From: Scatosoma sp045654025
Lineage (GTDB): Bacteria; Bacillota; Clostridia; Christensenellales; Borkfalkiaceae
DNA: 46,530 nucleotides
Assembly: GCA_045654025.1 (NCBI GenBank)
Contig: JAZOMO010000005.1
Span: 1 to 46,530, forward strand
Reading direction: 5' to 3'
Part shown: positions 8,711 to 16,466 of the stretch, one piece after another
Position numbering within the stretch: the stretch's first letter is position 1
Layout: each line of letters starts with the position of its first letter
The notes under the pieces: model-generated
Seen by the model: only the letters and a program-made list of their open reading frames with translations
What the model was told of the DNA's origin: nothing
Database searches by the model: none
Translations under genes and position numbers: made by a program

Positions 8711-10723
8711 GACGTCTAAGTCAGTAACTAAGGAGGCATTCTCCTCAATGAACTTTCTGCGAAGTTCGGGGTTCTCGCCCATCAGCATCGTAAACATCTG
8801 GTCAGCTTCCGCCGCATCCTGCATGGTGACACGCACCAGCGTTCTCGTTTCAGGGTTCATCGTCGTTTCCCACAGCTGTTCTGCGTTCATTTCACCAAGA
8901 CCCTTATAGCGTTGGTATTCGATCTTCGTCGTTGCCGCCGCTTCGTAAGCCGCCTTTTCTTCTTCGGAATAGAGGTAATCAACCTGCTTGCCGTTCTTGC
9001 TGGTCGCCTTGTAGAGAGGGGGCTTTGCCGCGTACACGTGTCCATGCTCGATGAGGGGACGCATATAGCGGAAGAGGAAGGTGTACAGAAGAATTCGAAT
9101 GTGTGCACCGTCGACGTCGGCATCGGTCATGGAGATGATTCTGTCGTAACGGAGTTTGCTCTCGTCAAAGTCTTCCAAGATACCGCAACCAAAAGCGGTG
9201 ATCATATTCTTAATTTCTTCGTTTTCAAGTACACGGTTGAGGCGTACCTTTTCTACGTTGAGGATTTTACCTCTAAGGGGCAAGATTGCCTGGAAACGTC
9301 TGTCGCGACCCGTCTTTGCCGTACCGCCTGCCGAGTCACCCTCGACGATGTAGATTTCACAAAGCTCGCTGCGCTTATCCGAGCAATCCGCCAGCTTACC
9401 AGGCAGAGTGGACGAACCCAAAACGCCCTTTCTTCTCGTCAGTTCTCTTGCATTTCTTGCCGCATCGCGCGCCTTCTGCGCCGTGATACAACGAAGAACG
9501 AGTTCCTTTGCCGAGGTCGGGTTTTCTTCCAAGAAGGTTGCCAGTCTATCGGATACGCATTCGTTGACGAATTGACGGATAAAGCTGTTGTTCAGCTTGT
9601 CCTTCGTCTGCGATTCGAACTGCGCGTTGACGAGCTTGACGGAAACGACCGCCGTGATACCTTCACGCACGTCCTCGCCCGAAAGCTTGTCGTTTTCCTT
9701 CAAGATGTTCAGCTTTCTGCCGACGTTGTTGATGACCTTGGTCAGCGCCAACTTCAAGCCCTCTACGTGCGTACCGCCGTCAATCGTGTTGACGTTGTTT
9801 GCGTAGCTGTAAATGACTTCGTTGTAGCTGTCGTTGTACTGCAAAGCGACTTCGCAAACGGTGTCATCCTGCTTTTCCTCGAAATACAGCGCATTGGGGA
9901 ACAGCACCTCTTCGCGGTTTTTATTCAATTCTTCTACGAACGAACGGATACCGCCCTCGTAGCAGAAGGAATCCTTCTTTTCCTGCCCTTCACGGGTGTC
10001 TTCCAAGGTGATACGCAAACCCTTGTTGAGATATGCTAGCTCACGAAGTCTGCCCTTCAATTTATCGTATTCAAAGAGGGTGGTTTCAAAGATTTCCTTG
10101 TCGGGAAGGAAGGTGACCTTCGTACCCGTCAAGTCGGAAGTACCTACCACTTCCACGCTCTTTTCAGGCGCGCCACGGTGGTATACTTGACGATAGATTT
10201 CGCCATTTTGGTGTACCTCAGCCTCCAGCCATTCGGAGAGTGCGTTTACCGCCTTGACACCAACGCCGTGCAGACCCGAGGATACCTTGTAACCCGAATC
10301 ACCGCCGAACTTACCGCCAGCGTTGACCTTCGTGAATACGACCTCAAGCGTCGAAATCCCTTCCTTGGGGTGAATGCCCGTAGGAATACCACGGCCGTTA
10401 TCCTGTACGGTACAGCTACCATCGGGGTTCAAAATAACCTCGATGTGCGTACAGTAGCCAGCCAACGCCTCGTCAATCGAGTTGTCTACAACCTCGTGTA
10501 CGAGGTGGTGTAAACCCTTTGCATCGGTGGACGAGATATACATACCGGGACGCTTACGAATGTGTTCCAAGCCGTCCAAAACTTGAATTTGTTCTGCGCC
10601 GTATTCCCCCTCGACGCGCTCTCTTTCCACAGGCGTTTCCATTTCTTCCGTTGCGACTTCCGCCACCTCGGACAATTCCTTTACTTCTTCTACGCCTTCC
10701 ATGATTTCCTTGTTTTCAGACAT
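8708..10723 (-). CDS. gyrB: DNA gyrase subunit B
   Basis: The ATPase subunit of gyrase, about 671 residues. It shows GHKL ATPase motifs (DNSIDEALAGYC, DNGRGIPTG, GLHGVGVKAVNALS), the TOPRIM domain (EGDSAGG, and DADVDGAHIR for metal binding) and the typical end RRKFIEENASLVTDLDV. I place the start at 10723 (MSENKEIMEG) because AGGAG lies 9 nt upstream. The longer ATG at 10792 overlaps the -10 box itself and cannot be in the mRNA. An acidic Glu/Val-rich leader of about 40 residues precedes the ATPase domain. gyrA follows in the same direction after two structured repeats. Confidence 0.96.
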   Translation of the reverse strand: MSENKEIMEGVEEVKELSEVAEVATEEMETPVERERVEGEYGAEQIQVLDGLEHIRKRPGMYISSTDAKGLHHLVHEVVDNSIDEALAGYCTHIEVILNPDGSCTVQDNGRGIPTGIHPKEGISTLEVVFTKVNAGGKFGGDSGYKVSSGLHGVGVKAVNALSEWLEAEVHQNGEIYRQVYHRGAPEKSVEVVGTSDLTGTKVTFLPDKEIFETTLFEYDKLKGRLRELAYLNKGLRITLEDTREGQEKKDSFCYEGGIRSFVEELNKNREEVLFPNALYFEEKQDDTVCEVALQYNDSYNEVIYSYANNVNTIDGGTHVEGLKLALTKVINNVGRKLNILKENDKLSGEDVREGITAVVSVKLVNAQFESQTKDKLNNSFIRQFVNECVSDRLATFLEENPTSAKELVLRCITAQKARDAARNARELTRRKGVLGSSTLPGKLADCSDKRSELCEIYIVEGDSAGGTAKTGRDRRFQAILPLRGKILNVEKVRLNRVLENEEIKNMITAFGCGILEDFDESKLRYDRIISMTDADVDGAHIRILLYTFLFRYMRPLIEHGHVYAAKPPLYKATSKNGKQVDYLYSEEEKAAYEAAATTKIEYQRYKGLGEMNAEQLWETTMNPETRTLVRVTMQDAAEADQMFTMLMGENPELRRKFIEENASLVTDLDV

Positions 10724-10790
10724 CTTCTCTGCTCCTATCGTTTTCGCCCTTCCTTTTTTATTAAAAAAGGAAACAGCTTTTTCCACATTC

Positions 10791-10799
10791 ATTATACCA
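10791..10799 (-). promoter_or_regulatory. gyrB extended -10 promoter
   Basis: On the minus strand TGG-TATAAT forms an extended -10 element; the matching -35 (TTTCCT at 17 bp) is weak. It rules out the upstream in-frame ATG of gyrB. Confidence 0.6.
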
Positions 10800-10910
10800 T
10801 AGAAAAATCAAAAAGGAAAGTGTTTTACACAAAAAACTTTTGCCAAAGGCAAAATAAATACAAAAAAGAGGGATTTTTCGCCTTCTTATTTCGCTTTTTC
10901 GTTTTAAAAC

Positions 10911-10945
10911 AAAAAAAGGCAGGTATACCGTTTATGCAACCTGCC
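10911..10945 (-). terminator. terminator of the DUF6809-like gene
   Basis: GGCAGGT (10918-10924) pairs with ACCTGCC (10939-10945). On the minus strand it is followed by seven T residues. Confidence 0.75.
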
Positions 10946-10951
10946 CTTTCC

Positions 10952-11239
10952 CTATTCTTCTTTATCAAAAGCACCCATAATATCCATTCCAAGCAATACA
11001 CCCGAACGAAAAGCCTCTACGTAATGAGAAAGCATTTCTTCAAAATAAAGCCCCTCCAAAGAATCTATCGCCGTTTTATACAAATCCAACAAGGTCTCGT
11101 CTTTCTCTAAAAGCTGTTTTATTTTTTTATCCGCTATCTCCAGCTTGTCTATATACGCCTCGTATTTTTTGCCGTTCGTTTTAATGCTTTCAAAATTGCC
11201 AAACCTACCGTAATACAGTTTTTCAATCGGTTTTTCCAT
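10952..11239 (-). CDS. DUF6809-like small protein
   Basis: A 95-residue acidic, mostly helical protein (MEKPIEKLYYGRFGNFE ... SHYVEAFRSGVLLGMDIMGAFDKEE). The LYYGR start and the FRxGxxLGMDIM end recall the DUF6809 family of small clostridial proteins of unknown function; this is from memory of the family pattern. The start at 11239 is set by AGGAG 8 nt upstream, and the ATG at 11263 lies inside an operator. It is divergent from an XRE regulator, and both promoters carry the same palindromic operators, so the two genes are likely co-regulated. Confidence 0.7.
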   Translation of the reverse strand: MEKPIEKLYYGRFGNFESIKTNGKKYEAYIDKLEIADKKIKQLLEKDETLLDLYKTAIDSLEGLYFEEMLSHYVEAFRSGVLLGMDIMGAFDKEE

Positions 11240-11262
11240 ATACAATTCTCCTACTTTTCGCA

Positions 11263-11335
11263 TACAACATTTGTTGTATTATTATTTTATACAACATTTG
11301 TTGTAATGTCAAGTATTTTTACTACTTTTGTTGTA
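11263..11335. promoter_or_regulatory. three XRE-type operators between divergent genes
   Basis: TACAACA-TT-TGTTGTA occurs exactly at 11263-11278 and 11290-11305. A degenerate third copy (TACTACT..TGTTGTA) is at 11320-11335, with an extra half site at 11339-11345. Centres are 27 and 30 bp apart. The middle site fills the -35/-10 spacer of the leftward promoter, and the third overlaps the rightward -10. This is the pattern of an autoregulated repressor. Confidence 0.75.
11284..11312 (-). promoter_or_regulatory. leftward promoter of the DUF6809-like gene
   Basis: TTGACA (11307-11312), 17 bp, TAAAAT (11284-11289) on the minus strand. The operator at 11290-11305 lies within the spacer. Confidence 0.85.
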
Positions 11336-11339
11336 TAAT
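11334..11339 (+). promoter_or_regulatory. rightward -10 box of the XRE gene
   Basis: TATAAT lies 45 nt upstream of the XRE start. No good -35 is visible at 17 bp, and the box touches the third operator. Confidence 0.55.
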
Positions 11340-11384
11340 GTTGTAAAATCTTTTGAAAATCAACATTCAGGGGGGATTAACATT

Positions 11385-11588
11385 ATGCAAAAAAGTTTAG
11401 GCTTTCGTCTGCGCGAACTTCGTGAAACGGCAGGAATTAGCCAAGCCGAATTATCATTTCAAACTAAAATCAGTCAGCAAGCTTTAAGCTTATGGGAACG
11501 AGATTTGCGCATACCAAATATTTTATCTTGTATTGCTTTAGCAGACTATTATAATATTTCTTTAGACGAACTTGTAGGAAGAAATTAA
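11385..11588 (+). CDS. XRE-family transcriptional regulator
   Basis: A 67-residue single-domain repressor-like protein (MQKSLGFRLRELRETAGISQAELSFQTKISQQALSLWERDLRIPN...). Helix-turn-helix residues span about 17-45, and the end LADYYNISLDELVGRN is typical of Cro/C1 proteins. The start at 11385 is set by GGGGGGAT about 8 nt upstream; the ATG at 11328 lies in the operator/promoter. It probably binds the TACAACA/TGTTGTA palindromes beside it and controls itself and the divergent DUF6809-like gene. Its AT content is higher than that of its neighbours, which suggests a mobile regulatory cassette. Confidence 0.85.
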   Translation: MQKSLGFRLRELRETAGISQAELSFQTKISQQALSLWERDLRIPNILSCIALADYYNISLDELVGRN

Positions 11589-11603
11589 ATTAAAAACAAC
11601 AAA

Positions 11604-11634
11604 GGGCAGGTATGCGTTGAATGCGTACCTGCCC
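11604..11634. terminator. convergent terminator (XRE / dusB)
   Basis: GGGCAGGTA (11604-11612) pairs with TACCTGCCC (11626-11634), with a T-rich tract on the plus side. The stem sequence GGCAGGT is shared with the terminator at 10918. Confidence 0.75.
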
Positions 11635-11648
11635 TATTCTTTTTTTGG

Positions 11649-12587
11649 TTATTGCCAAATTTCACGGACGATAGCAAGGGTTTCTTCGGGCGTTTGCGCC
11701 GCAAACAACCGCTCCTTATACCCTGCCGCGCCCCGTTCGCCCTTGACGTAGAACGCCGCCATCTTCCGCATAAACACCGTCGTAAAGCGATCGTCAAACA
11801 GCGCGCGCGTCTCTTCTAATTGCCGCTGAAACATCGTGCGCTTACTCTCTTTGGGAAGACCCGAAAACTCGGTGAAAATCTGCGGATCGCACAGCGCTGC
11901 GCGGGCTATCATCACCCCTGCCGCGCCCGTATCGGCAAGCAGCTTCTCGCCGTCTGCGCGCGAAAATACACCGCCGTTGGCAATCACGGGAACATCCACC
12001 GCCGACACCGCTTTGGCAATCTCCGCCGTGTTGACTTCACCTGCGTACACCTTGTCCTTCGTCCTGCCATGGACAGTCAAAAGGCTGGCGCCTGCGCCTG
12101 CCATACGCTTTGCAAACTCCTCGGTAATCAAATGCCCCTCGTCAATCCCGATGCGGAATTTGACGGTGATCGTCTTACCGCTCTTGACACATTCGGACAC
12201 GATTTTTTCCGCCAGCTTGGGGTTTTCTAATAGAGCGCTCCCTTCGCCGTTTTTGTAAATCTTCGGCACGGGACAACCCATATTGATATCCACGATAGGG
12301 AACGCCGCCAAATCTTCACTCTCGCACGCCGCGCGCATGATTGCGGGGTCACTGCCAAAGATTTGCGCCGCCGTCAACCCCTCTTTGTCGGTGGTATACA
12401 ACAGCTCCTTGGTGTTCTCGCTGCCGAATTTCAAGCCCTTTGCGCTGACCATCTCCGTAAAGCACAGCCCTGCGCCATACCCCTTACAAAGCAACCGGAA
12501 CGGGTAGTTCGTGTACCCTGCAAGCGGCGCGAAAAACACCCTCGAACGGGTTTCGTATTGCCCGATTTTGATAGGTGTATTAAACAT
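11649..12587 (-). CDS. dus: tRNA-dihydrouridine synthase (DusB-like)
   Basis: A 312-residue flavoenzyme that reduces uridine to dihydrouridine in tRNA. It has the N-terminal PLAGYTNYPFR and TEMVSAKGL, the catalytic-Cys loop NMGCPVPKIYKNGEGSAL, the FMN-phosphate region ANGGVFSRADG and HGRTKDKVYAG, and a C-terminal helical domain. The start at 12587 (MFNTPIKIG) overlaps the end of the upstream mazG gene by 8 nt with GAGG as ribosome site, so translation is probably coupled. The longer upstream frame lies inside mazG and is not used. Confidence 0.93.
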   Translation of the reverse strand: MFNTPIKIGQYETRSRVFFAPLAGYTNYPFRLLCKGYGAGLCFTEMVSAKGLKFGSENTKELLYTTDKEGLTAAQIFGSDPAIMRAACESEDLAAFPIVDINMGCPVPKIYKNGEGSALLENPKLAEKIVSECVKSGKTITVKFRIGIDEGHLITEEFAKRMAGAGASLLTVHGRTKDKVYAGEVNTAEIAKAVSAVDVPVIANGGVFSRADGEKLLADTGAAGVMIARAALCDPQIFTEFSGLPKESKRTMFQRQLEETRALFDDRFTTVFMRKMAAFYVKGERGAAGYKERLFAAQTPEETLAIVREIWQ

Positions 12588-14028
12588 TTTCGTCCTCTTT
12601 TGCAATCGCCTCTTTCGCCTTGCGGTAGTAGCCGTCCCATTCCTTTGCGGATAGCTTTGTGACGTCCTCGCAGTCTGCAACCGCCAGCTGTTCTGCCAAA
12701 GTAAACCGCCGGGCGAATACGTCCGTGCTTTCCTTTAAAGCCTTTTCTGCATCCACGCCAGCCATTCTACCGACGTTGACCGCCGAGAACAACACGTCGC
12801 CTAGCTCCTTTTCTATCTCCGCTTTATCCCCTCGTTTTTTAGCCTCTAAAAACTCTGCAATTTCCGATTGCAAGCAAGCAACCGCCTCTTCCACCGAGGC
12901 AAAGTCTAAGCCCGATTTTGCGGCTCTCTTGCCCACCTTCTGCGCGCGCATCGCCGCAGGGAAAGCGCGAGGCACGTCGTTGACCGAGTCCGCAAAGCTG
13001 TTGTGGTGCTTTTCCTTCTTCTTGTTCTTTTCCCAAACGGAAAGGGCGCTGTCCTTGTCCGTCGCTTTGTCCTCACCAAAGATATGGGTGTGGCGGGAAA
13101 TCAGTTTTTCGCAAATCCCCGACAGAGCGTCCGTCAGAGTGAACGAACCGCATTCTGCCTTCATCACGGCAAAGAACACCGCCTGCAAGAAGACGTCGCC
13201 CGTTTCTTCCAGCACCTTATCGTCGTCGCCGCTATCCACCGCATCGACAAGCTCGTACGCCTCCTCGACGACGTTCATTTTAATCGAGTCGGGGGTCTGC
13301 GCTCTGTCCCAAGGACAGCCGCCAGGCGCACGCAAGCGCCAGACGATTTCGTGCAGGTCGTCCAAGGTAAAGCGTTTCTTCTTCAAAAGGTCGATGCCGT
13401 CGATTGCAACGGCGCAGGTATAGTCGTAAACACGCTGTCTGTCAAGGCTGTAAAGGGGCAGTTTTTTGCATTTTTCCCCATACAGGTATTGAACGACGGT
13501 TTCTTCTCCAAACAAATCTGCAAGCAATAATTTGATATCCGACGCCAAAAACCGATCGTCCACGTCGTAGACGATTAAGGGCGCGGTCAAGCCGCCTGCC
13601 TTGGCGCGCTCTGCAAGTTCATACGCCGACACCGCCGTATACGAACAGCCCATGAACGCCGCGCGCGCCGCAAAATCGGAAATCTTCGATACGCCGTTAA
13701 TAATCTTTACGCCGCCACGCTTTTTCGTCAACAGCTTGACGGAGTTATCCTCGCTCGCCGCGCCGTCCACGCAATACACCGTACCGTCTCCGAGGTCGTG
13801 TACAGCCTTTGCCAGATTGCGGTTCAACGAGTTGAAACTACGACTGCTTTCATATACGCTGTCAAGGCTGGTGTGTTCTACGCCCAGCGCCGCAAGGTTT
13901 TCGTACGATTTCGATTTTGCCGTACGGCAAACAATCGGCTCGCCTGCCTCTGCCGCCGCCAAAATTGCCTGCTTTCCCTGCTCGGTTAAATCCCCGAGAT
14001 TGACACCTAAACCTACTACCGTAATCAT
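12580..14028 (-). CDS. mazG: YabN-type tetrapyrrole methylase-like / MazG fusion
   Basis: A 482-residue two-part protein. Residues 1 to about 200 resemble a tetrapyrrole (SAM-dependent) methylase fold (MITVVGLGVNLGDLTEQGKQAILAA), as in B. subtilis YabN, here without an obvious substrate. The rest is a MazG nucleoside triphosphate pyrophosphohydrolase with two repeats: CPWDRAQTPDSIKMNVVEEAYELVDA with the EExxE metal ligands, and EIAEFLEAKKRGDKAEIEKELGDVLFSAVN. MazG removes non-canonical or excess NTPs. AAAGGAAG precedes the ATG at 14028. It is the first gene of a two-gene unit with dus. Confidence 0.93.
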   Translation of the reverse strand: MITVVGLGVNLGDLTEQGKQAILAAAEAGEPIVCRTAKSKSYENLAALGVEHTSLDSVYESSRSFNSLNRNLAKAVHDLGDGTVYCVDGAASEDNSVKLLTKKRGGVKIINGVSKISDFAARAAFMGCSYTAVSAYELAERAKAGGLTAPLIVYDVDDRFLASDIKLLLADLFGEETVVQYLYGEKCKKLPLYSLDRQRVYDYTCAVAIDGIDLLKKKRFTLDDLHEIVWRLRAPGGCPWDRAQTPDSIKMNVVEEAYELVDAVDSGDDDKVLEETGDVFLQAVFFAVMKAECGSFTLTDALSGICEKLISRHTHIFGEDKATDKDSALSVWEKNKKKEKHHNSFADSVNDVPRAFPAAMRAQKVGKRAAKSGLDFASVEEAVACLQSEIAEFLEAKKRGDKAEIEKELGDVLFSAVNVGRMAGVDAEKALKESTDVFARRFTLAEQLAVADCEDVTKLSAKEWDGYYRKAKEAIAKEDENV

Positions 14029-14057
14029 AGCCGTTCTTCCTTTCTACGTTTTTCTTT

Positions 14058-14086
14058 ATTGTACCATATCTTAAAAAAAAACGCAA
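14058..14086 (-). promoter_or_regulatory. mazG-dus promoter
   Basis: TTGCGT (14081-14086), 17 bp, then TGG-TACAAT (14058-14063) on the minus strand. Confidence 0.7.
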
Positions 14087-14106
14087 GGGTTTAGACGGAT
14101 TTATCC

Positions 14107-14139
14107 TTAGCCTAACGAGAGTCGAACTCGCTAGGCTAA
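14107..14139 (-). other. stop-anchored hairpin resembling a tRNA minihelix
   Basis: On the minus strand a 13-bp stem (one G-U) starts at the flippase stop codon and encloses the 7-nt loop TTCGACT, which matches the tRNA T-loop pattern TTCRANY. Stem plus loop equal an acceptor arm stacked on a T arm, but D and anticodon arms are absent. No T-tract follows, so it is a weak terminator candidate. Confidence 0.6.
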
Positions 14140-15464
14140 CGTGTGGCGTGCAGGGCAAAAAATAGGTCGAATAGGAAGGAAGTGGCGTAGCCAACGCTCG
14201 CCGCCGCCACCGCGCCGTAGATGCCTACCGCAGGGATTTGCAACAGCCATACACCCACTGCCGTCTTTACCAGCATCGCAAGCAACATCGAAACCACCGA
14301 GTGCATCGGCTTGCCCAGCGCCGTCAGGCAAGCGGACAGCGTTTGCGTACAGGAAAGAGTGATTGCGCTGATAGAAAAGGCTTTGATGAGCCCGACGAGC
14401 AGCTCCGTTTCCTCCCCCGACAGCGAGGCGAATAAAATCCGCACCGCAGGCCGAGCAAATAGGTATAAACATAGTGCAGAAAGGGCGGAAAGTCCTGCCG
14501 TCACCCCGAGGGAATACAGCAGTTTTTTTCTACCACTCTCCCCCCTCTTTACCGCCGAGGACAGCGCAGGTACGCTGGCGGCGGCAATCCCGTAGCAGAC
14601 GGATACGGGCAGGTTTACAACCGTCGTTGCTCCCCCCGCAAACAACCCGTACAGCGCCACGGCGTTTGAGGTATACGCCCCCAAAAGCCTTACGATGACA
14701 ATGCTGTCCACCAGAGAAAACAGCGGAATTAACCCCGAAGACAAGGTGAGGGGTACGCTGAGCTTCAATACCTCTTTTACCGTCGTTTTCTCCCCTGCTT
14801 TTAGGCTTTTGTCGTGGGCAGGTGCTCGACGAAAGCGCAAATATAAGAATAAAAGCGCCACCGCCTCGCTGACGGTAACCGCCCCAAGCAACGCCGTCAC
14901 CGCCCGAACCACGTCCGAGCGGAAATAGTACGCCGCCGCAAGCCCCACCGACACCTTGACCAACTGCTCGATGATTTCAGAAAGGGCGGTGGGCAACATC
15001 TCGTTTCTGCCTTGGAAGTACCCACGAAATACCGAAATCGCAGACACCATCACAACGGATGGCGCAAGCGCAAAGTAGCCGCCCATAAGCCTACTCTCGC
15101 CCTGCAAACTCGACAGCCACGGCGCAATCAAGCACATCAATAGCGTGGAAACGCCGCCTATCCATAGAAACAGCCGCATGCAGGTTTTATAGAGAGGCAG
15201 AGGCGTTTCACCCGCGGCGCATTTTCGCGCCGTCAGCGTGGCGATTGCAGACGGAATCCCCGTCGCCGACACAGTCAAGAGTAGACAATAAAAGGGATAT
15301 ACCAGCTGATACAGCCCTATCCCCTCACCGCCGATTAAATTCGTCAAAGGGATACGGTACAGTGCCCCTATTAGCTTTGCTACCAATCCGCCAGCCGCAA
15401 TCGTCGCCGCCCCCGTCAGAAGCTTTCTTCGCTCCAAATTTTCACGCTTTTTCGTCTTCTCCAT
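14136..15464 (-). CDS. SpoVB/MurJ-type polysaccharide (lipid) flippase
   Basis: A MOP-superfamily integral membrane protein of about 442 residues with 12-14 hydrophobic segments. The start region KLLTGAATIAAGGLVAKLIGALYRIPLTNLIGGEGIGLYQ is the SpoVB/MurJ N-terminal signature. Family members move lipid-linked peptidoglycan or exopolysaccharide precursors across the membrane; SpoVB acts in the spore cortex. The start is uncertain. The ATG at 15494 lies in the terminator of the gene upstream, so I use 15464 (MEKTKKRENLERR), which lacks a good ribosome site. A stop-anchored hairpin ends the gene. Confidence 0.85.
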   Translation of the reverse strand: MEKTKKRENLERRKLLTGAATIAAGGLVAKLIGALYRIPLTNLIGGEGIGLYQLVYPFYCLLLTVSATGIPSAIATLTARKCAAGETPLPLYKTCMRLFLWIGGVSTLLMCLIAPWLSSLQGESRLMGGYFALAPSVVMVSAISVFRGYFQGRNEMLPTALSEIIEQLVKVSVGLAAAYYFRSDVVRAVTALLGAVTVSEAVALLFLYLRFRRAPAHDKSLKAGEKTTVKEVLKLSVPLTLSSGLIPLFSLVDSIVIVRLLGAYTSNAVALYGLFAGGATTVVNLPVSVCYGIAAASVPALSSAVKRGESGRKKLLYSLGVTAGLSALSALCLYLFARPAVRILFASLSGEETELLVGLIKAFSISAITLSCTQTLSACLTALGKPMHSVVSMLLAMLVKTAVGVWLLQIPAVGIYGAVAAASVGYATSFLFDLFFALHATR

Positions 15465-15480
15465 GCCATGGAGTATGCGC

Positions 15481-15507
15481 AAAAAAACGGGCATTTACGC
15501 CCGTTTT
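15481..15507 (-). terminator. terminator of the feo operon / SDR gene
   Basis: AAAACGGGC/GCCCGTTTT (15484-15492 with 15499-15507) with a T run on the minus strand starts right at the SDR stop codon. It can also act on the plus strand. Confidence 0.85.
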
Positions 15508-16302
15508 TTATTTTTCTAATATCTTCTTAATGATCCAGGTTTGCATCCGCTTTGGCAATATCGACAACAGCAAGAGCAAGGGGTTGCGGTTGATTGCATA
15601 GACGTACTTCGGTTTTTTCGCCACCGCAATCTTCAACGCTTTTTTCGCCACTTTTTCGGGCGGAATTTTACGCGCCTCTACGCCCTCTACCACTTTCTTG
15701 AACCGTTTTGCGTTGCACGAATACAGCTTAGTGTTCTCCACAAAGTCGTCCAGCGCCTTCGTTGAAACGTCCAACAGTCCCGTATCCACCGCGCCGGGGC
15801 GCAACACTACCACCGAAATCCCCAGTAGCTGTAATTCCATACGCAGGGAATAAGCGTACTTGTCCAGCGTGCTTTTCGTAATGGCGTACAAGCCCGTGAA
15901 GGGCAACGGCTCTAACGGCGCAAGCTCGCTGGTCGTGATGATGATTTTACTGCCCTTGCCAAGCAACGGCAAGAAAGCCTTGTTGACACGATACACGCCG
16001 AAGACGTTGATTTCAAACGCGCGGCAAAACGCCTCGTCCGTGTATTCCACCAACGAATTTAAGGTGTAAATCCCTGCAAAATGCAGGATACTATCCAAAT
16101 GCTCGGTCTGCGATTTTACGATAGAAAACGCCCTTTCTACGCTAGCAGGGTCGGTGGCATCGTACTCAATCGGGCAAACGCCCTCAACTGCCTCCTCTAC
16201 TCTCTTATCCAGCGCAAAGACGAAATACCCCGCCTCGCGAAAAGCGGCAACCGCCGCTCTGCCCATACCGCCGTATGCGCCCGTAATCAAGATATGTTTC
16301 AT
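15508..16302 (-). CDS. SDR-family oxidoreductase, last gene of the feo operon
   Basis: A 264-residue short-chain dehydrogenase. It has the glycine motif ITGAYGGMGRA at residue 7, the HFAG equivalent of NNAG, and the active site Ser with YAITK near residue 150. The substrate is unknown. The start at 16302 (MKHILITG) has GAGG 8 nt upstream and lies only 2 nt after the stop of the FeoB-associated gene, so it belongs to the iron-uptake operon and ends it at a strong terminator. An SDR in this position is not a standard feo component. The C-terminus is hydrophobic/basic (LLLLLSILPKRMQTWIIKKILEK) and may touch the membrane. Confidence 0.9.
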   Translation of the reverse strand: MKHILITGAYGGMGRAAVAAFREAGYFVFALDKRVEEAVEGVCPIEYDATDPASVERAFSIVKSQTEHLDSILHFAGIYTLNSLVEYTDEAFCRAFEINVFGVYRVNKAFLPLLGKGSKIIITTSELAPLEPLPFTGLYAITKSTLDKYAYSLRMELQLLGISVVVLRPGAVDTGLLDVSTKALDDFVENTKLYSCNAKRFKKVVEGVEARKIPPEKVAKKALKIAVAKKPKYVYAINRNPLLLLLSILPKRMQTWIIKKILEK

Positions 16303-16304
16303 GG

Positions 16305-16466
16305 TTATTCCTCTTTTGTCGTTTGCCGATTCGGGCAATTTTTATGGCAGGATGAGCAATCGCATCCGATGCTTTTTCCTTGTTTTTTACGGAGTATCGA
16401 CAACGCAATCACACCGCCAACAGCCACTATCGCCGCCACTAAAATAACAACGTCTATCGGGTTCAT
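16305..16466 (-). CDS. FeoB-associated Cys-rich membrane protein
   Basis: A 53-residue protein read directly from the minus strand. It has an N-terminal transmembrane helix (MNPIDVVILVAAIVAVGGVI), a basic stretch RKKQGK, and a cysteine cluster CDCSSCHKNC. This matches the FeoB-associated family found after feoB in Firmicutes, thought to help ferrous iron transport at the membrane. The ATG overlaps the feoB stop (ATGA), and AAGGGGG is its ribosome site. The SDR gene starts 2 nt after its stop. Confidence 0.9.
   Translation of the reverse strand: MNPIDVVILVAAIVAVGGVIALSILRKKQGKSIGCDCSSCHKNCPNRQTTKEE

Noticed and set aside
8912..10039. 375-residue plus-strand open frame
   Set aside because: It is antisense to gyrB and a coding shadow.
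10724..10792. Longer gyrB N-terminus starting at 10792
   Set aside because: That ATG overlaps the TATAAT box; the ribosome site supports 10723.
14107..14139. A tRNA gene
   Set aside because: Only an acceptor/T-arm-like hairpin is present; D and anticodon arms are missing.
15465..15494. Flippase start at 15494
   Set aside because: This ATG lies inside the terminator hairpin of the upstream SDR gene.
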